In this document: positions 24,761 to 33,111 of the stretch, one piece after another | Numbering within the stretch: position 1 is the first letter of the stretch | Layout: every line of letters begins with the position of its first letter | DNA from: Roseomonas sp. | Lineage (GTDB): Bacteria > Pseudomonadota > Alphaproteobacteria > Acetobacterales > Acetobacteraceae | Reading direction: 5' to 3' | DNA: 64,000 nucleotides | NCBI GenBank assembly: GCA_031180725.1 | Contig: JAPSLO010000014.1 | Coordinates: 62,001-126,000, forward strand | Program-made: the position numbers and the translations under genes | The notes under the pieces: generated by a model | What the model saw: the letters and a program-made list of their open reading frames with translations, nothing else | What the model was told of the DNA's origin: nothing | Database searches by the model: none

Positions 24761-25768
24761 ATGACCCTGGCTCCCCCGACGCCCGCCCGCCCGCGTCCAC
24801 TGCCGCAGGCCGGCCCTCATGCCTGGCGCGCCGCCGATCTTCGTCCCTCCGACTGGATGATTCCGCTGGGCACCGAGGATGCGGCGGAAATCGAGGCGGT
24901 GCTGACCGCGTTGGGCGGTCGCCCGCCGGCCATCGCGGCGGAAGCGCCGCTGCGGCGCCTGGCGCCCGTGCTGCGCCAGGCGGCGACGCGGCTGGACACC
25001 GGGCGCGGCGTGGCATTGCTGCGAGGCCTGCCGCTGGACCGCATCATGGATGCGCATGGCGAAGCCGCCGGTGACGCGCTTCTGCTGGTGCTGGGCGCGC
25101 ATCTGGGCCGCGCGATTCCCACCGGCGCCGGCGGCGGACTGGTGACGCGTGTCTCGAGCCCGCTGGCGGGTGCCGCGCGCTGGCGCTTCCATGCCGACCC
25201 TGCCGACATCGTCGCGCTACTGACCCTGCGCCAGCCACCGGAGGCCGACCCGGTGATGCTGGTCTCCGCCGCCTCGGTGCATAACGAGATGCTGCGCAAC
25301 CATCGCGCCGAGCTGGAGCAGCTCTATGCGCCGCTGCCGCATCTGCTGCGGACGGTGGCGACGGAGCATGTGGTGGATCTGCCGGTGTTCAGCGGCGCCT
25401 CCGGCGCCTTCGTCGGGCGCTATGCCCGCGAGGCCATTGATGGCGCGCAGCGCCTGCCACAGACGCCGCGCCTGACCGCGGCGCAGGTGGAAGCGCTGGA
25501 CCTGCTGGATGCGCTCTGCGCAGCGCCGGGCCTGGCGCTGCGGCTGGATGTGCGGCCGGGCGATGTGCTGCTGTTCAATCCGCTGATGGTCTGGAAGCGA
25601 CGCGCAGAGCGGATCGCCTCCGCCGAGCCGGAGGAGCCGGGCGCGATGCAGCGCCAGGCGCTGAAGCTGATGCTGCTGACCGAGTCATCCCGCGCACTGC
25701 CGGAAGGGATGGCGAATCTCGATGCGCAGGCGGCGCCCGGGGCGCCGCCTGGCATGGTGGGTGGATAG
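24761..25768 (+). CDS. TauD/TfdA-like protein lacking the distal iron-binding histidine
   Basis: A 335-residue protein of the Fe(II)/2-oxoglutarate dioxygenase fold. The double-stranded helix core and the proximal HxD (His144, Asp146 in FHADPAD) are present. The position normally occupied by the distal histidine (usually ...LHGR) reads NPLMVWKRR, with Lys279 in place of His. Catalytic iron binding may therefore be impaired or altered. The C-terminus (QALKLMLL) matches the usual arginine strand loosely. It stands alone, divergent from the M20 peptidase and convergent with Bug 5. Confidence 0.75.
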   Translation: MTLAPPTPARPRPLPQAGPHAWRAADLRPSDWMIPLGTEDAAEIEAVLTALGGRPPAIAAEAPLRRLAPVLRQAATRLDTGRGVALLRGLPLDRIMDAHGEAAGDALLLVLGAHLGRAIPTGAGGGLVTRVSSPLAGAARWRFHADPADIVALLTLRQPPEADPVMLVSAASVHNEMLRNHRAELEQLYAPLPHLLRTVATEHVVDLPVFSGASGAFVGRYAREAIDGAQRLPQTPRLTAAQVEALDLLDALCAAPGLALRLDVRPGDVLLFNPLMVWKRRAERIASAEPEEPGAMQRQALKLMLLTESSRALPEGMANLDAQAAPGAPPGMVGG

Positions 25769-25770
25769 AG

Positions 25771-26751
25771 TCAGCGCGGCTGGCCGGCCAGGCCGAGATC
25801 CTGCAGCACGCCGCGGTTCAGCTCGCTTTCTGCGGCGAAGCGGGCCCGGAAGGCCTCGCCTGGCAGATGCAGCGGCACGGCGTTCAGGCGTTCTGCGGCG
25901 GTGCGATAGGCTTCGGTGCCCGCCGCGGCGGCGCAGGCGCGTTCCAGCGCCGCGGCGGCGGCATCGGGAATGCCGGCGGGCGCCAGTAGCCCGCCATGGC
26001 TGCTGCCTTCCAAGGGCTGGCCGAGTTCCGCCATGGTCGGCACATCCGGCAGACCCGGCAGGCGCGACGCTGCCATCACCCCCAGCACTGGCAGGCCGGT
26101 GGCAGCGGGGATGGAGGCGCTTTCGACGAAGACATGGATCTGCCCGCCAAGCGCCGCCTGCGCCATCGGCGCTGCGCCGGTGAAGGGGACGTGCAGCCCC
26201 TCGATGCCCAGTCGCCTGAGCAGCGCGGCGGTCAGGATGTGCTGGGTGCTGCCCTGGCCCGGTGAGCCGAAGATCAGCGCTTCCTTCGCGCTGCGCCCGT
26301 GGCGGACCATCCCGGCGAAATCGCTGAAGGGCGCCTGCCGGCCACCCACCAGCACCTGCGGATTGTCATAGGTCAGGCAGAGGAAGCGGAAACTGCTCAG
26401 CGAATAGGACAACTGCTGCAGATGCGGCTGCGCGGTGAGCGGGTTGTTCGGGGAGAAGAGCAGCGTGTAGCCATCGGGCCGCGCGCGGGCCGCTTCCGCG
26501 GCACCCAGCGTGCCCGCGGCGCCGCCGCGATTCTGGATCACCACCGGCTGGCCGAGCAGGCGGGAGAGTTCCGGCTGCAGCGCGCGCGCCATCAGATCCG
26601 TGTTGCCGCCGGGCGGATAGCCGACGATCAGCGTGATGGGGCGCGAGGGATAATCCTGCGCCAGAGCCGGTGCCGCGAAGGGCCAGGCGAGCAGCGTGGC
26701 GGCAAGCGCCGCCAGCTTCACGCGGGTCAGGCTGCGCAGAAGCCTGTACAT
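25771..26751 (-). CDS. Bug/TctC-type periplasmic binding protein 5
   Basis: A 326-residue receptor, more divergent than its neighbours. The signal peptide (residues 1-32) ends WPFAAPALAQD and the mature part begins YPSRPITLIVGYPPGGNTD. VVIQNRGGAAGTLG and GLPDVPTMAELGQP mark the family. It follows Bug 6 by 67 bases on the same strand with no enzyme gene after it, so Bug 6 and Bug 5 may be co-transcribed. Its stop lies two bases from the TauD-like gene on the opposite strand. Confidence 0.9.
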   Translation of the reverse strand: MYRLLRSLTRVKLAALAATLLAWPFAAPALAQDYPSRPITLIVGYPPGGNTDLMARALQPELSRLLGQPVVIQNRGGAAGTLGAAEAARARPDGYTLLFSPNNPLTAQPHLQQLSYSLSSFRFLCLTYDNPQVLVGGRQAPFSDFAGMVRHGRSAKEALIFGSPGQGSTQHILTAALLRRLGIEGLHVPFTGAAPMAQAALGGQIHVFVESASIPAATGLPVLGVMAASRLPGLPDVPTMAELGQPLEGSSHGGLLAPAGIPDAAAAALERACAAAAGTEAYRTAAERLNAVPLHLPGEAFRARFAAESELNRGVLQDLGLAGQPR

Positions 26752-26818
26752 GGGTCCCGTTTCCTCCCGTTGCTGCGCGGGAGAGTATCAGGCCGTGCGC
26801 GGCGTGGCGACCAGGGCC

Positions 26819-27814
26819 CTATTCGGGCTTGATGTCGGCGCTGCGGATCACGGCGGCCCACTTCTCGTATTCGGCGCGCTGGAAGATGGCGAAGTCGTCA
26901 GGCGTGCTGCCGACCGGGTCGAGTCCCAGGCCGGCCGCACGTTCGGCGACATCGGGCTGGCGCAGCGCGGCGGCGACTTCCTGCTGCAGGCGATTCAGGA
27001 TGGGCCTGGGCGTGCCGCTGCGCACGGCCATGCCGTACCAGTTCACCACCTCGAAATTCGGCAGGGTTTCCTTGGCGGCGGGAAGCTGGGGCAGCGCCGC
27101 CATGCGGGCGGTGCCGGTGGAGGCGATGGCACGCACGCGGCCCGATTCGATATGCGGCTGGGCGATGGCCAGCGCGTCGAACATGAACTGCACGCGCCCG
27201 CCGATCAGGTCGGCATAGGCCGGGGCGCTGCCGCGATAGGGGATGTGCATGGTGCGGATGCCGGCCTGCGCGTTCAGCAATTCGCCTGCCAGATGTGGCA
27301 GTCCGCCATTGCCCGACGAGCCGAAATTGAATTCGCCCGGCCGCGCCTTCGCCAGCGCGATGAACTCCGCCAGCGTGTTCGCGGGGATCGCGGGATTCAC
27401 CGCCATCACGAAGGGCAGCGTCGCCACCAGAGAGAGCGGTGCCAGGTCACGCAGGATGTCGAGCCCCGCATTGGGGTAGAGCGCCGCATTCACCGCCAGA
27501 TTGCCGGTGGTGCCGAACAGGATGGCGTGGCCATCCGCCTCCCCCTGCGCGACATTCTGCATGGCCAGCAGGCCATTGGCGCCGGGGCGGTTCTCCACCA
27601 CCACGGGCTGGCCCAGCTTCTCCGTCATCTTCGGCGCGATCAGGCGGGCGAGGATGTCGATGCCGCCGCCCGGCGGGAAGCCGATGACGATGCGCACCGG
27701 GCGCACGGGCGCCCAGCCTTGCGCCAGACCGGCCCTCGCCAGCAGCGGCAGCGCCGCCGCCCCCAGCAGCACCCCGCGCCGCCCTGCACCCAGCGTTCTG
27801 GCCCCTGCCGACAT
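26819..27814 (-). CDS. Bug/TctC-type periplasmic binding protein 6
   Basis: A 331-residue receptor whose N-terminus contains a twin-arginine-like signal (GRRGVLLGAAALPLLARAGLAQ). The mature protein begins WAPVRPVRIVIGFPPGGGID and has VVVENRPGANG. The usual DVPT segment is altered to ALPQLPAAKETLPNF. It is the first gene of a minus-strand pair with Bug 5 and is divergent from the Asp-box/carboxymuconolactone/maleate-isomerase operon, 78 bases away, which makes a shared catabolic role likely. Confidence 0.92.
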   Translation of the reverse strand: MSAGARTLGAGRRGVLLGAAALPLLARAGLAQGWAPVRPVRIVIGFPPGGGIDILARLIAPKMTEKLGQPVVVENRPGANGLLAMQNVAQGEADGHAILFGTTGNLAVNAALYPNAGLDILRDLAPLSLVATLPFVMAVNPAIPANTLAEFIALAKARPGEFNFGSSGNGGLPHLAGELLNAQAGIRTMHIPYRGSAPAYADLIGGRVQFMFDALAIAQPHIESGRVRAIASTGTARMAALPQLPAAKETLPNFEVVNWYGMAVRSGTPRPILNRLQQEVAAALRQPDVAERAAGLGLDPVGSTPDDFAIFQRAEYEKWAAVIRSADIKPE

Positions 27815-27832
27815 TGCGACCTCCTCCCCGTG

Positions 27833-27863
27833 TTGAGATTTTTCGCATCATGGGATTTATTAT
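27833..27863 (+). promoter_or_regulatory. Candidate promoter of the Asp-box operon
   Basis: TTGAGA (27833-27838) and TATTAT (27858-27863) are separated by 19 bases in a conspicuously AT-rich patch of this GC-rich region. The -10 matches the sigma-70 consensus at five of six positions. Transcription would start about 20 bases before the ribosome site AGGGAGG at 27881. Confidence 0.4.
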
Positions 27864-27892
27864 CCGTGAAGGTCAAGGACAGGGAGGGCGCG

Positions 27893-28972
27893 GTGACTGG
27901 CATGGCGGGGACGGCCAAAGGAACCGAGGTGCATGTTTATGCCGGCACGGCCGGCCATTCCGCTTGGTTCAGCGACGATCTGGGCCAGAGCTGGGTGCAC
28001 CCCAACAGCCATTCCGGCATGTATCTGGAAGCGCGGGTCTGGTCCTTTGCCAGCCATCCCGCCAGGCCGGAATGGCTCTTCGCCGGCACCGACATGGGCA
28101 TCTATCGCTGGGACGAGCCGACCGCCCGCTGGGCGAAGCTGGACAGCCCCATGGAGGATGTCTGGGCGGTGGCGATCGACCCCGCCGATCCTGACACCAT
28201 CCTGGCCGGCACTCGGCCGGCGGGGTTCTGGCGGTCCCGCGATGCAGGCCAGAGCTGGCAGCCGCTTTCGGCGCCGGGAATTACCACCTTCTCCGAGGTG
28301 AATATGGGCCCCACGCGGGTCACGCAGATCCTGTTCGACCCCGTGGATCGCGGCACGGTCTGGGCCGGGGTGGAGATCGGCAGCATCTATCGCAGCCGCG
28401 ACAATGGCGAGACCTGGCAGCGCTGCGACAACGGGCTGGTCTCGGGCGATGTGCACGGCGTGGCCGTGATCCCCTTGCCCGGCGGCGGCAAGGCGGTGCT
28501 GGCCACCACCAATCGCGGCCTGCACCGCAGCGAGGATGACGGCGAGAGCTGGCAATTGCAGGAACTGCCGGCGCCCTGGCCCTATACCCGCGGCGTGGTG
28601 CCGCGCGCCGACAATTCCGGCGTGGTCTTCCTGGCCAATGGCAATGGCCCGCCCGGCAATGACGGATTCCTGCTGCGCTCGCGCGACTACGGCCGCACCT
28701 GGGAGAATGCGCGCCTGCCGGGGCCGCTGGAGAGCAGCGTCTGGTGCATCGCGACCGATGCCGCGGATCCGATGCTGGTCTTCGTCTGCACCAACCTGGG
28801 CGAGCTGTTCCGCAGCACCGATGGCGGCGAGAGTTGGCAGCGCCTGCCGCATGTCTTCGGGGAGCTGCGCGCCCTGCACTGGCGGAGCCTGCCGGCGGGC
28901 ACGCGGCGCGCGGCGCATTCCGTCACCCGGCCGACGCTGAAGGCGGCGCAGATGGGTTGGGCCGCAGAATGA
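27893..28972 (+). CDS. Asp-box (BNR/sialidase-like) beta-propeller protein
   Basis: A 359-residue beta-propeller with six Asp-box repeats of the S-x-D-x-G-x-S/T-W type: SDDLGQSW, SRDAGQSW, SRDNGETW, SEDDGESW, SRDYGRTW and STDGGESW. It resembles the WD40/YVTN-like glycosyl hydrolase-related group, but sialidase catalytic residues are not evident and no signal peptide is seen. GTG 27893 lies four bases after AGGGAGG; ATG 27902 is an alternative. Its stop overlaps the next start (ATGA), so it belongs to a three-gene operon. The role is unknown; ligand binding or a lactonase-like activity is possible. Confidence 0.82.
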   Translation: MTGMAGTAKGTEVHVYAGTAGHSAWFSDDLGQSWVHPNSHSGMYLEARVWSFASHPARPEWLFAGTDMGIYRWDEPTARWAKLDSPMEDVWAVAIDPADPDTILAGTRPAGFWRSRDAGQSWQPLSAPGITTFSEVNMGPTRVTQILFDPVDRGTVWAGVEIGSIYRSRDNGETWQRCDNGLVSGDVHGVAVIPLPGGGKAVLATTNRGLHRSEDDGESWQLQELPAPWPYTRGVVPRADNSGVVFLANGNGPPGNDGFLLRSRDYGRTWENARLPGPLESSVWCIATDAADPMLVFVCTNLGELFRSTDGGESWQRLPHVFGELRALHWRSLPAGTRRAAHSVTRPTLKAAQMGWAAE

Positions 28973-29541
28973 GCACGCGTTTCCCGGCCATCCCGGAAGG
29001 CGATCTGACCGACGCCCAGCGCGCCCTGGTGGCAGAGATCGCCGGTGGGCCGCGCGGCGGCGTGCGCGGTCCCTTCCTGGCGCTGCTGCACCATCCGCCG
29101 CTGGCGCACCGCATCCAGGCGCTGGGCGAGCATCTGCGCTTCGGCACCGGCCTGCCGCAGCAGTTGGTGGAGCTGGCGGTGCTGATCACCGCCCGGCGCT
29201 GGACCTGCCAGTACGAGTGGGTCGCCCATGCGCGCATCGCGCGGAAGGAAGGGCTGGCCAAGCACATCATCACCGCCATCGCGGAAGACCGCCGGCCGGA
29301 GCCGATGACCGAGGACGAGGCCCTGGTCCATGATGTCGCGCAGGCGGCGCATGGGGGTGGCGAGTTGCCGGATCCACTCTTCGCCGCCGCCGTCGCGCGC
29401 TTCGGCCGGGCCGGCGTGCTCGATCTGCTGGCGCTCTGCGGCTACTACGCCATGCTGGCGATGGTGCTGAACACCGCGCGCCTGTCCCTGCCGGAGGGCG
29501 CACCGCCCCCGCTGGCGCCGCTGACGGGAGGAAAGCCATGA
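28969..29541 (+). CDS. Carboxymuconolactone decarboxylase family protein
   Basis: A 190-residue helical protein of the CMD/AhpD-like fold: GPFLALLHHPPLAHRIQALG, LVELAVLITARRWTCQYEW and HARIARKEGL. The AhpD CxxC pair is absent; there is a single Cys in TCQYEW, so peroxidase activity is unlikely and a decarboxylase or lyase role is more plausible. It overlaps the preceding and following genes by four bases each, indicating tight translational coupling. Confidence 0.88.
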   Translation: MSTRFPAIPEGDLTDAQRALVAEIAGGPRGGVRGPFLALLHHPPLAHRIQALGEHLRFGTGLPQQLVELAVLITARRWTCQYEWVAHARIARKEGLAKHIITAIAEDRRPEPMTEDEALVHDVAQAAHGGGELPDPLFAAAVARFGRAGVLDLLALCGYYAMLAMVLNTARLSLPEGAPPPLAPLTGGKP

Positions 29542-30218
29542 CCACGCCGCTGCGCATCGGGCTGATGGTGCCCATCAACAACACGACCATGGAAGGCGAA
29601 CTGGCGGCCTGGCTGCCGCCAGGCTCCACAGTGCAGCGCGTGGGCATCCCGCGCGGACCCGGCCTCCTGACGAAGGAGACGATGCCAGCCTACCGCGACA
29701 CAGCAATCGAGCTGGCGAAGCGTGAATTCACGCGCGGGCGGCTGGATGCCATCGCCTATGGCTGCACCGCGGCGGGTTTCATCGGCGGGCCGGCGGGCGA
29801 TGCCGATCTCGCGGTGCGCTTGGCCGATGCCACCGGCCTGCCTGTGGTGACCACGGCGCGTGCCATGGTGAACGCCTTGCAGCACGAAGGTGCGCGGCGC
29901 ATCGCGGTGGTGACGCCCTATCAGGACGCGGTGAATGCGCAACTGCGCGCCTTCCTGGAGGATGGCGGCATCGAGGTGCTACGGCTGGAAAGCTTCCGCG
30001 CGCCGGATGTCACGGCGCTGGGCCGCATCACCGCGGTACAGGTGGCGGATCTGGCACGGCGGACGATGGGACCGGATGCGGATGCGCTGTTCATCGGCTG
30101 CTCGCAACTGCCGACGCATGCGATCCTGGATGGGCTGGCACGGGAGTTCGGGAAGCCTGCCTGGTCCTCGATCCGCGCAACGGCCTGGGATCTGCTGCGG
30201 CTGCCCGTGGCGGCGTGA
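29538..30218 (+). CDS. Maleate isomerase/Asp-Glu racemase family protein
   Basis: A 226-residue enzyme of the maleate cis-trans isomerase/arylmalonate decarboxylase group. Both catalytic cysteines are present: Cys76 in AYGCTAAGF and Cys188 in FIGCSQLPT. The N-terminus (RIGLMVPINNTTMEGEL) matches maleate isomerases. It would isomerise or decarboxylate a small dicarboxylate in the cytoplasm. It is the last gene of the Asp-box operon; with a CMD-like protein upstream and Bug receptors divergent, breakdown of an aromatic- or pyridine-derived dicarboxylate is a reasonable inference. Confidence 0.85.
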   Translation: MTTPLRIGLMVPINNTTMEGELAAWLPPGSTVQRVGIPRGPGLLTKETMPAYRDTAIELAKREFTRGRLDAIAYGCTAAGFIGGPAGDADLAVRLADATGLPVVTTARAMVNALQHEGARRIAVVTPYQDAVNAQLRAFLEDGGIEVLRLESFRAPDVTALGRITAVQVADLARRTMGPDADALFIGCSQLPTHAILDGLAREFGKPAWSSIRATAWDLLRLPVAA

Positions 30219-30293
30219 ATGGATGGGGGTGAGGGGTGCACCTGATCGCCGCACCCCTGCCCCAGCCCTTCTTCGCGCGCGAGGAAGGCAGAA

Positions 30294-31049
30294 TCAGCCC
30301 CCGTCCACCTGCAGCACCTGGCCGGTGACGTAGCTGGCATAGCTGGAAGCGAGGAAGAAGACGCCGTTGGCGATCTCCTCCGCCGTGCCCAGGCGCTGCA
30401 ATGCAATGCCTTGCACCAGCGCCTTCTGGCCCTCCGGCCCGTAGCTTTCGTACTGCTTGATGGTGGCGGGGTTGGAAAGGACGAAGCCCGGCGCGACGCT
30501 GTTCACCGTGACGCCATAGGGGCCGAATTCGCGCGCCAGCTGGCGCGTCAGCCCCACCAGCGCGTGCTTGGCGGCGCAATAGGCCTGGATGCCCGTCTTG
30601 CTGGCCTTCAGCCCTGCGCCGCTGCTGATGGTGACGATGCGGCCGGACCTGGCCGCCTTCATCCCCGGCGCCACCGCCTTCGCCAGGCGGAAGGCGGCAT
30701 GGGTGTTGATGTCGAAGATGGCGTGCCAGTCCTCCTCCGGCACATCCTCGACGGGGCGGTTCACCTGGCCGCGCACGCCGCCGGCATTGCAGACCAGCAC
30801 GCCGATGGGGCCGCCGGTCGCGTCCTCGATTTCTTTGATCCAGCCGGCGGCGGCGCCGGGGGCGGTCAGGTCGAAGGCGGCGGTGGTCATGCCGGGCGTG
30901 CCGGCGGCGGTCTCCGCCAGCTCCTCGGCCGAGAGGTCGCAGGCGAAGACACGGCCGCCCATCTGCGCGAAGCCGCGCGCGATGGCGCGGCCGAAACCAT
31001 GCCCGGCGCCGGTCACGGCGACCGTGACCCCATCGAAGCGGATGTTCAT
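30294..31049 (-). CDS. Short-chain dehydrogenase/reductase
   Basis: A 251-residue classical SDR. It shows the TGAGHGFG cofactor site, NAGG at strand four, the catalytic Ser in TISSGAG, and YCAAK with Tyr and Lys. The C-terminus ends QVLQVDGG, close to FabG-type enzymes. An aspartate after strand two (ACDLS) favours NAD+ over NADP+. Its ATG overlaps the stop of the ketopantoate-reductase-like gene, so the two are co-translated. The alcohol or ketone substrate cannot be read from the sequence. Confidence 0.9.
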   Translation of the reverse strand: MNIRFDGVTVAVTGAGHGFGRAIARGFAQMGGRVFACDLSAEELAETAAGTPGMTTAAFDLTAPGAAAGWIKEIEDATGGPIGVLVCNAGGVRGQVNRPVEDVPEEDWHAIFDINTHAAFRLAKAVAPGMKAARSGRIVTISSGAGLKASKTGIQAYCAAKHALVGLTRQLAREFGPYGVTVNSVAPGFVLSNPATIKQYESYGPEGQKALVQGIALQRLGTAEEIANGVFFLASSYASYVTGQVLQVDGG

Positions 31050-32116
31050 CTGAGGCTCCCCAGCAGCTCGGTCAGGTTGGCGTCGGCCATCGGGCGCTCG
31101 CCGCGCTCGCATTCATGGATCATGGCGATCAGCCGCGTCAGCGCCGGGCAGGCCAGGCCGTGCTGGCATCCGATCGGCGGCACGGCGCCGATCTGCGCAT
31201 CGGCGGGCGTGGCGCGGCGGCGCACCCACAGGTCGCGCCAGACGCCGGAATGCGTCTTCGCGTTGGGCCTGTTGAACTCCACCATCGCGGCGACCGAGGC
31301 GCGCGCCGCGTCCTCGCTGGCGCCGGGCATGAAGGCGGCGGGATCGAAACCGTTGAAGCCGAGCGGCGTCACGCCCTCGGCGCGCGCCACCGCCATGACT
31401 TCACCGCAGAGGGCGCGGATCAGCGGCAGCAGCTCGGGCCGTGCCAGCGTGTCGGCGATGCCCTTCTCGGCCAGGGCCTGGGCGTAGAGCAGGCTGGAAT
31501 AGGCCAGCTTGCCCCAGAGATAGCCCCAGATGTTCGGCGTCAGCACCGCATCGGGCTCGAAGGTGTCGCGCAGCAGGGCGTGCAGGGCGGTGGCGCGCGG
31601 CGTCGTGGCGCCGTCCAGCTCACCCACCACCGTGGCGCCGCGATTGCCGAACAGGATGCGGCCCGGCTCCAGCCAATCCGCACCGAAATTCACGAAGGCG
31701 CCCATGGTGCGCTGGGCGCCGCAGACCTCGGCGATGGTGCGCTCGCACAGGCCGTTCTGCAGCGAGAGCACATAACCGTCCGGCGCCAGATGCGGCAGAA
31801 GCTGGCGGCAGGCGGCTTCCGTGTCATGCGTCTTCACGCAAAGGAAGATGCGGCGGAACACGCCCTCCACCGTGGCGGGCGTGTGGGCCGGGGCGTGGAT
31901 GGTGAAGGCGGCGACCGGCCCTTCGATGGACAGGCCCCGCGCGGGATCGGCGATGGCGGCGACATGCTCCTCCGCTACATCCACGAAGACCACGGCATGC
32001 CGGGCGCAGACCAGATGCGCCCCCACCGTGCCGCCGATGGCGCCGGCGCCCCAGATCAGGATCGGGCCCCGGTCCACTGCCGCGCGGGCCTCCTCCCGCT
32101 CCGCTTCCTTTGCCAA
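31046..32116 (-). CDS. Ketopantoate reductase (PanE/ApbA) family protein
   Basis: A protein of about 356 residues with the N-terminal Rossmann motif LIWGAGAIGGTVGAHL, the LCVKTHDTEAA and LQNGLCE segments, and the C-terminal helical domain (WGYLWGKLAYSS). It would reduce a 2-oxo acid with NADPH. It is longer than typical PanE, and similar proteins cluster with catabolic genes rather than pantothenate synthesis. The start is uncertain: TTG 32116 lies eight bases after AAGGGAG, while ATGs at 32158 or 32179 lack a ribosome site. It heads a two-gene unit with the SDR. Confidence 0.82.
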   Translation of the reverse strand: MAKEAEREEARAAVDRGPILIWGAGAIGGTVGAHLVCARHAVVFVDVAEEHVAAIADPARGLSIEGPVAAFTIHAPAHTPATVEGVFRRIFLCVKTHDTEAACRQLLPHLAPDGYVLSLQNGLCERTIAEVCGAQRTMGAFVNFGADWLEPGRILFGNRGATVVGELDGATTPRATALHALLRDTFEPDAVLTPNIWGYLWGKLAYSSLLYAQALAEKGIADTLARPELLPLIRALCGEVMAVARAEGVTPLGFNGFDPAAFMPGASEDAARASVAAMVEFNRPNAKTHSGVWRDLWVRRRATPADAQIGAVPPIGCQHGLACPALTRLIAMIHECERGERPMADANLTELLGSLR

Positions 32117-32250
32117 GCCCGCAACTCCCTTTTCGCGCCCTGGGCGCTGATCGCCCATGCGCGGCCCGGGCTTGCACACGCGGCGCCGCGCCCGTTCAGT
32201 GCCACGCTAGCCCCGGCGGAAGGAAGGTCAATGCGCGCAGGCGCGCCGAG

Positions 32251-33111
32251 ATGACGAAGGCCGACAACCTGCGCGGCGCGGCGCTGATGTCCACCGCCGC
32301 CGTCATCTTCGCGGTGGAGGCCCTGGCCATCCGCTGGATGAACGCCCGCGGCATCCCGGTGGAGACCCAGGTGGCCTTCCGCGCCGGCGGGCAGCTCGCC
32401 TGGATGCTGCCGGCCATCCTGGCCAGCGCCGGGCGCGTGCTGGCCACGCGCCGCCTGGCGCTGCACCTGCTGCGCGGCGTGGCCAGCCTGCTGACCTGGG
32501 GGCTCTACTACTTCTCCTTTCAGCTTCTGGATGCGGCGACGGCGACGGTGCTGTCCTTCACCAATGTGCTGTTCACCACCCTCCTCGCCCGCCCGGTGCT
32601 GGGCGAAGATGTCGGGCCCTGGCGCTGGGGCGGCACGCTGGCGGGGCTGCTGGGCATCGCGGTGATGCTTCGCCCGGGCAGCGGGGTGGATCCGCTGGGC
32701 GCGACTGTCGCCATTGGCGGGGCGCTCGCCTGGTGCGGCATCACCCTTACTTCCCGCAGCCTGACGCGCACGGAAGGCACGGCCACCATCCTGGCCTGGG
32801 TCGGGCTGGTGACCTTCGCTGGCGCCCTGCCCTTTGCCATCGCTGCCTGGGCGCCTCTCTCACCGGGGGACTGGCTGATCCTGCTGGGGATCGCCCTGGT
32901 CTCGCCTTCCATCATCTGGCTGGTGACGGAGGCGCTGCGCGCCGGCGAAGCCTCGGCGGTCGCGCCATTCCAGTATCTGCGGCTGGTCTTCGTGGCGATG
33001 GCCGCCTGGATCGTCTGGGGCGAAGTGCCCGACACCTGGGGCTGGATCGGCTCGGGGATCATTCTGGGCGGGGCGGTGGTGGTGACGGTGGCGGAGCGGC
33101 GCCGGCGATGA
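32251..33111 (+). CDS. EamA/DMT family transporter 1
   Basis: A 286-residue inner-membrane protein with ten predicted hydrophobic segments arranged as two EamA repeats (residues about 8-135 and 145-280). Conserved stretches include VLSFTNVLFTTLLA and VAPFQYLRLVFVAMAAWIVWGE. DMT proteins export or import small metabolites; this one's substrate is unknown. It is divergent from the ketopantoate-reductase-like gene and its stop overlaps the start of a second EamA gene, suggesting the two work together or arose by tandem duplication. Confidence 0.9.
   Translation: MTKADNLRGAALMSTAAVIFAVEALAIRWMNARGIPVETQVAFRAGGQLAWMLPAILASAGRVLATRRLALHLLRGVASLLTWGLYYFSFQLLDAATATVLSFTNVLFTTLLARPVLGEDVGPWRWGGTLAGLLGIAVMLRPGSGVDPLGATVAIGGALAWCGITLTSRSLTRTEGTATILAWVGLVTFAGALPFAIAAWAPLSPGDWLILLGIALVSPSIIWLVTEALRAGEASAVAPFQYLRLVFVAMAAWIVWGEVPDTWGWIGSGIILGGAVVVTVAERRRR

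Noticed and set aside
26696-27892. Long plus-strand frame upstream of the Asp-box gene
   Set aside because: It is antisense to Bug 6 and rich in His/Arg/Gln/Gly; similarity starts only near 27893, where a ribosome site is present.
27860-28918. 352-codon minus-strand frame opposite the Asp-box gene
   Set aside because: No recognisable domain; composition is typical of antisense reading in GC-rich coding DNA.
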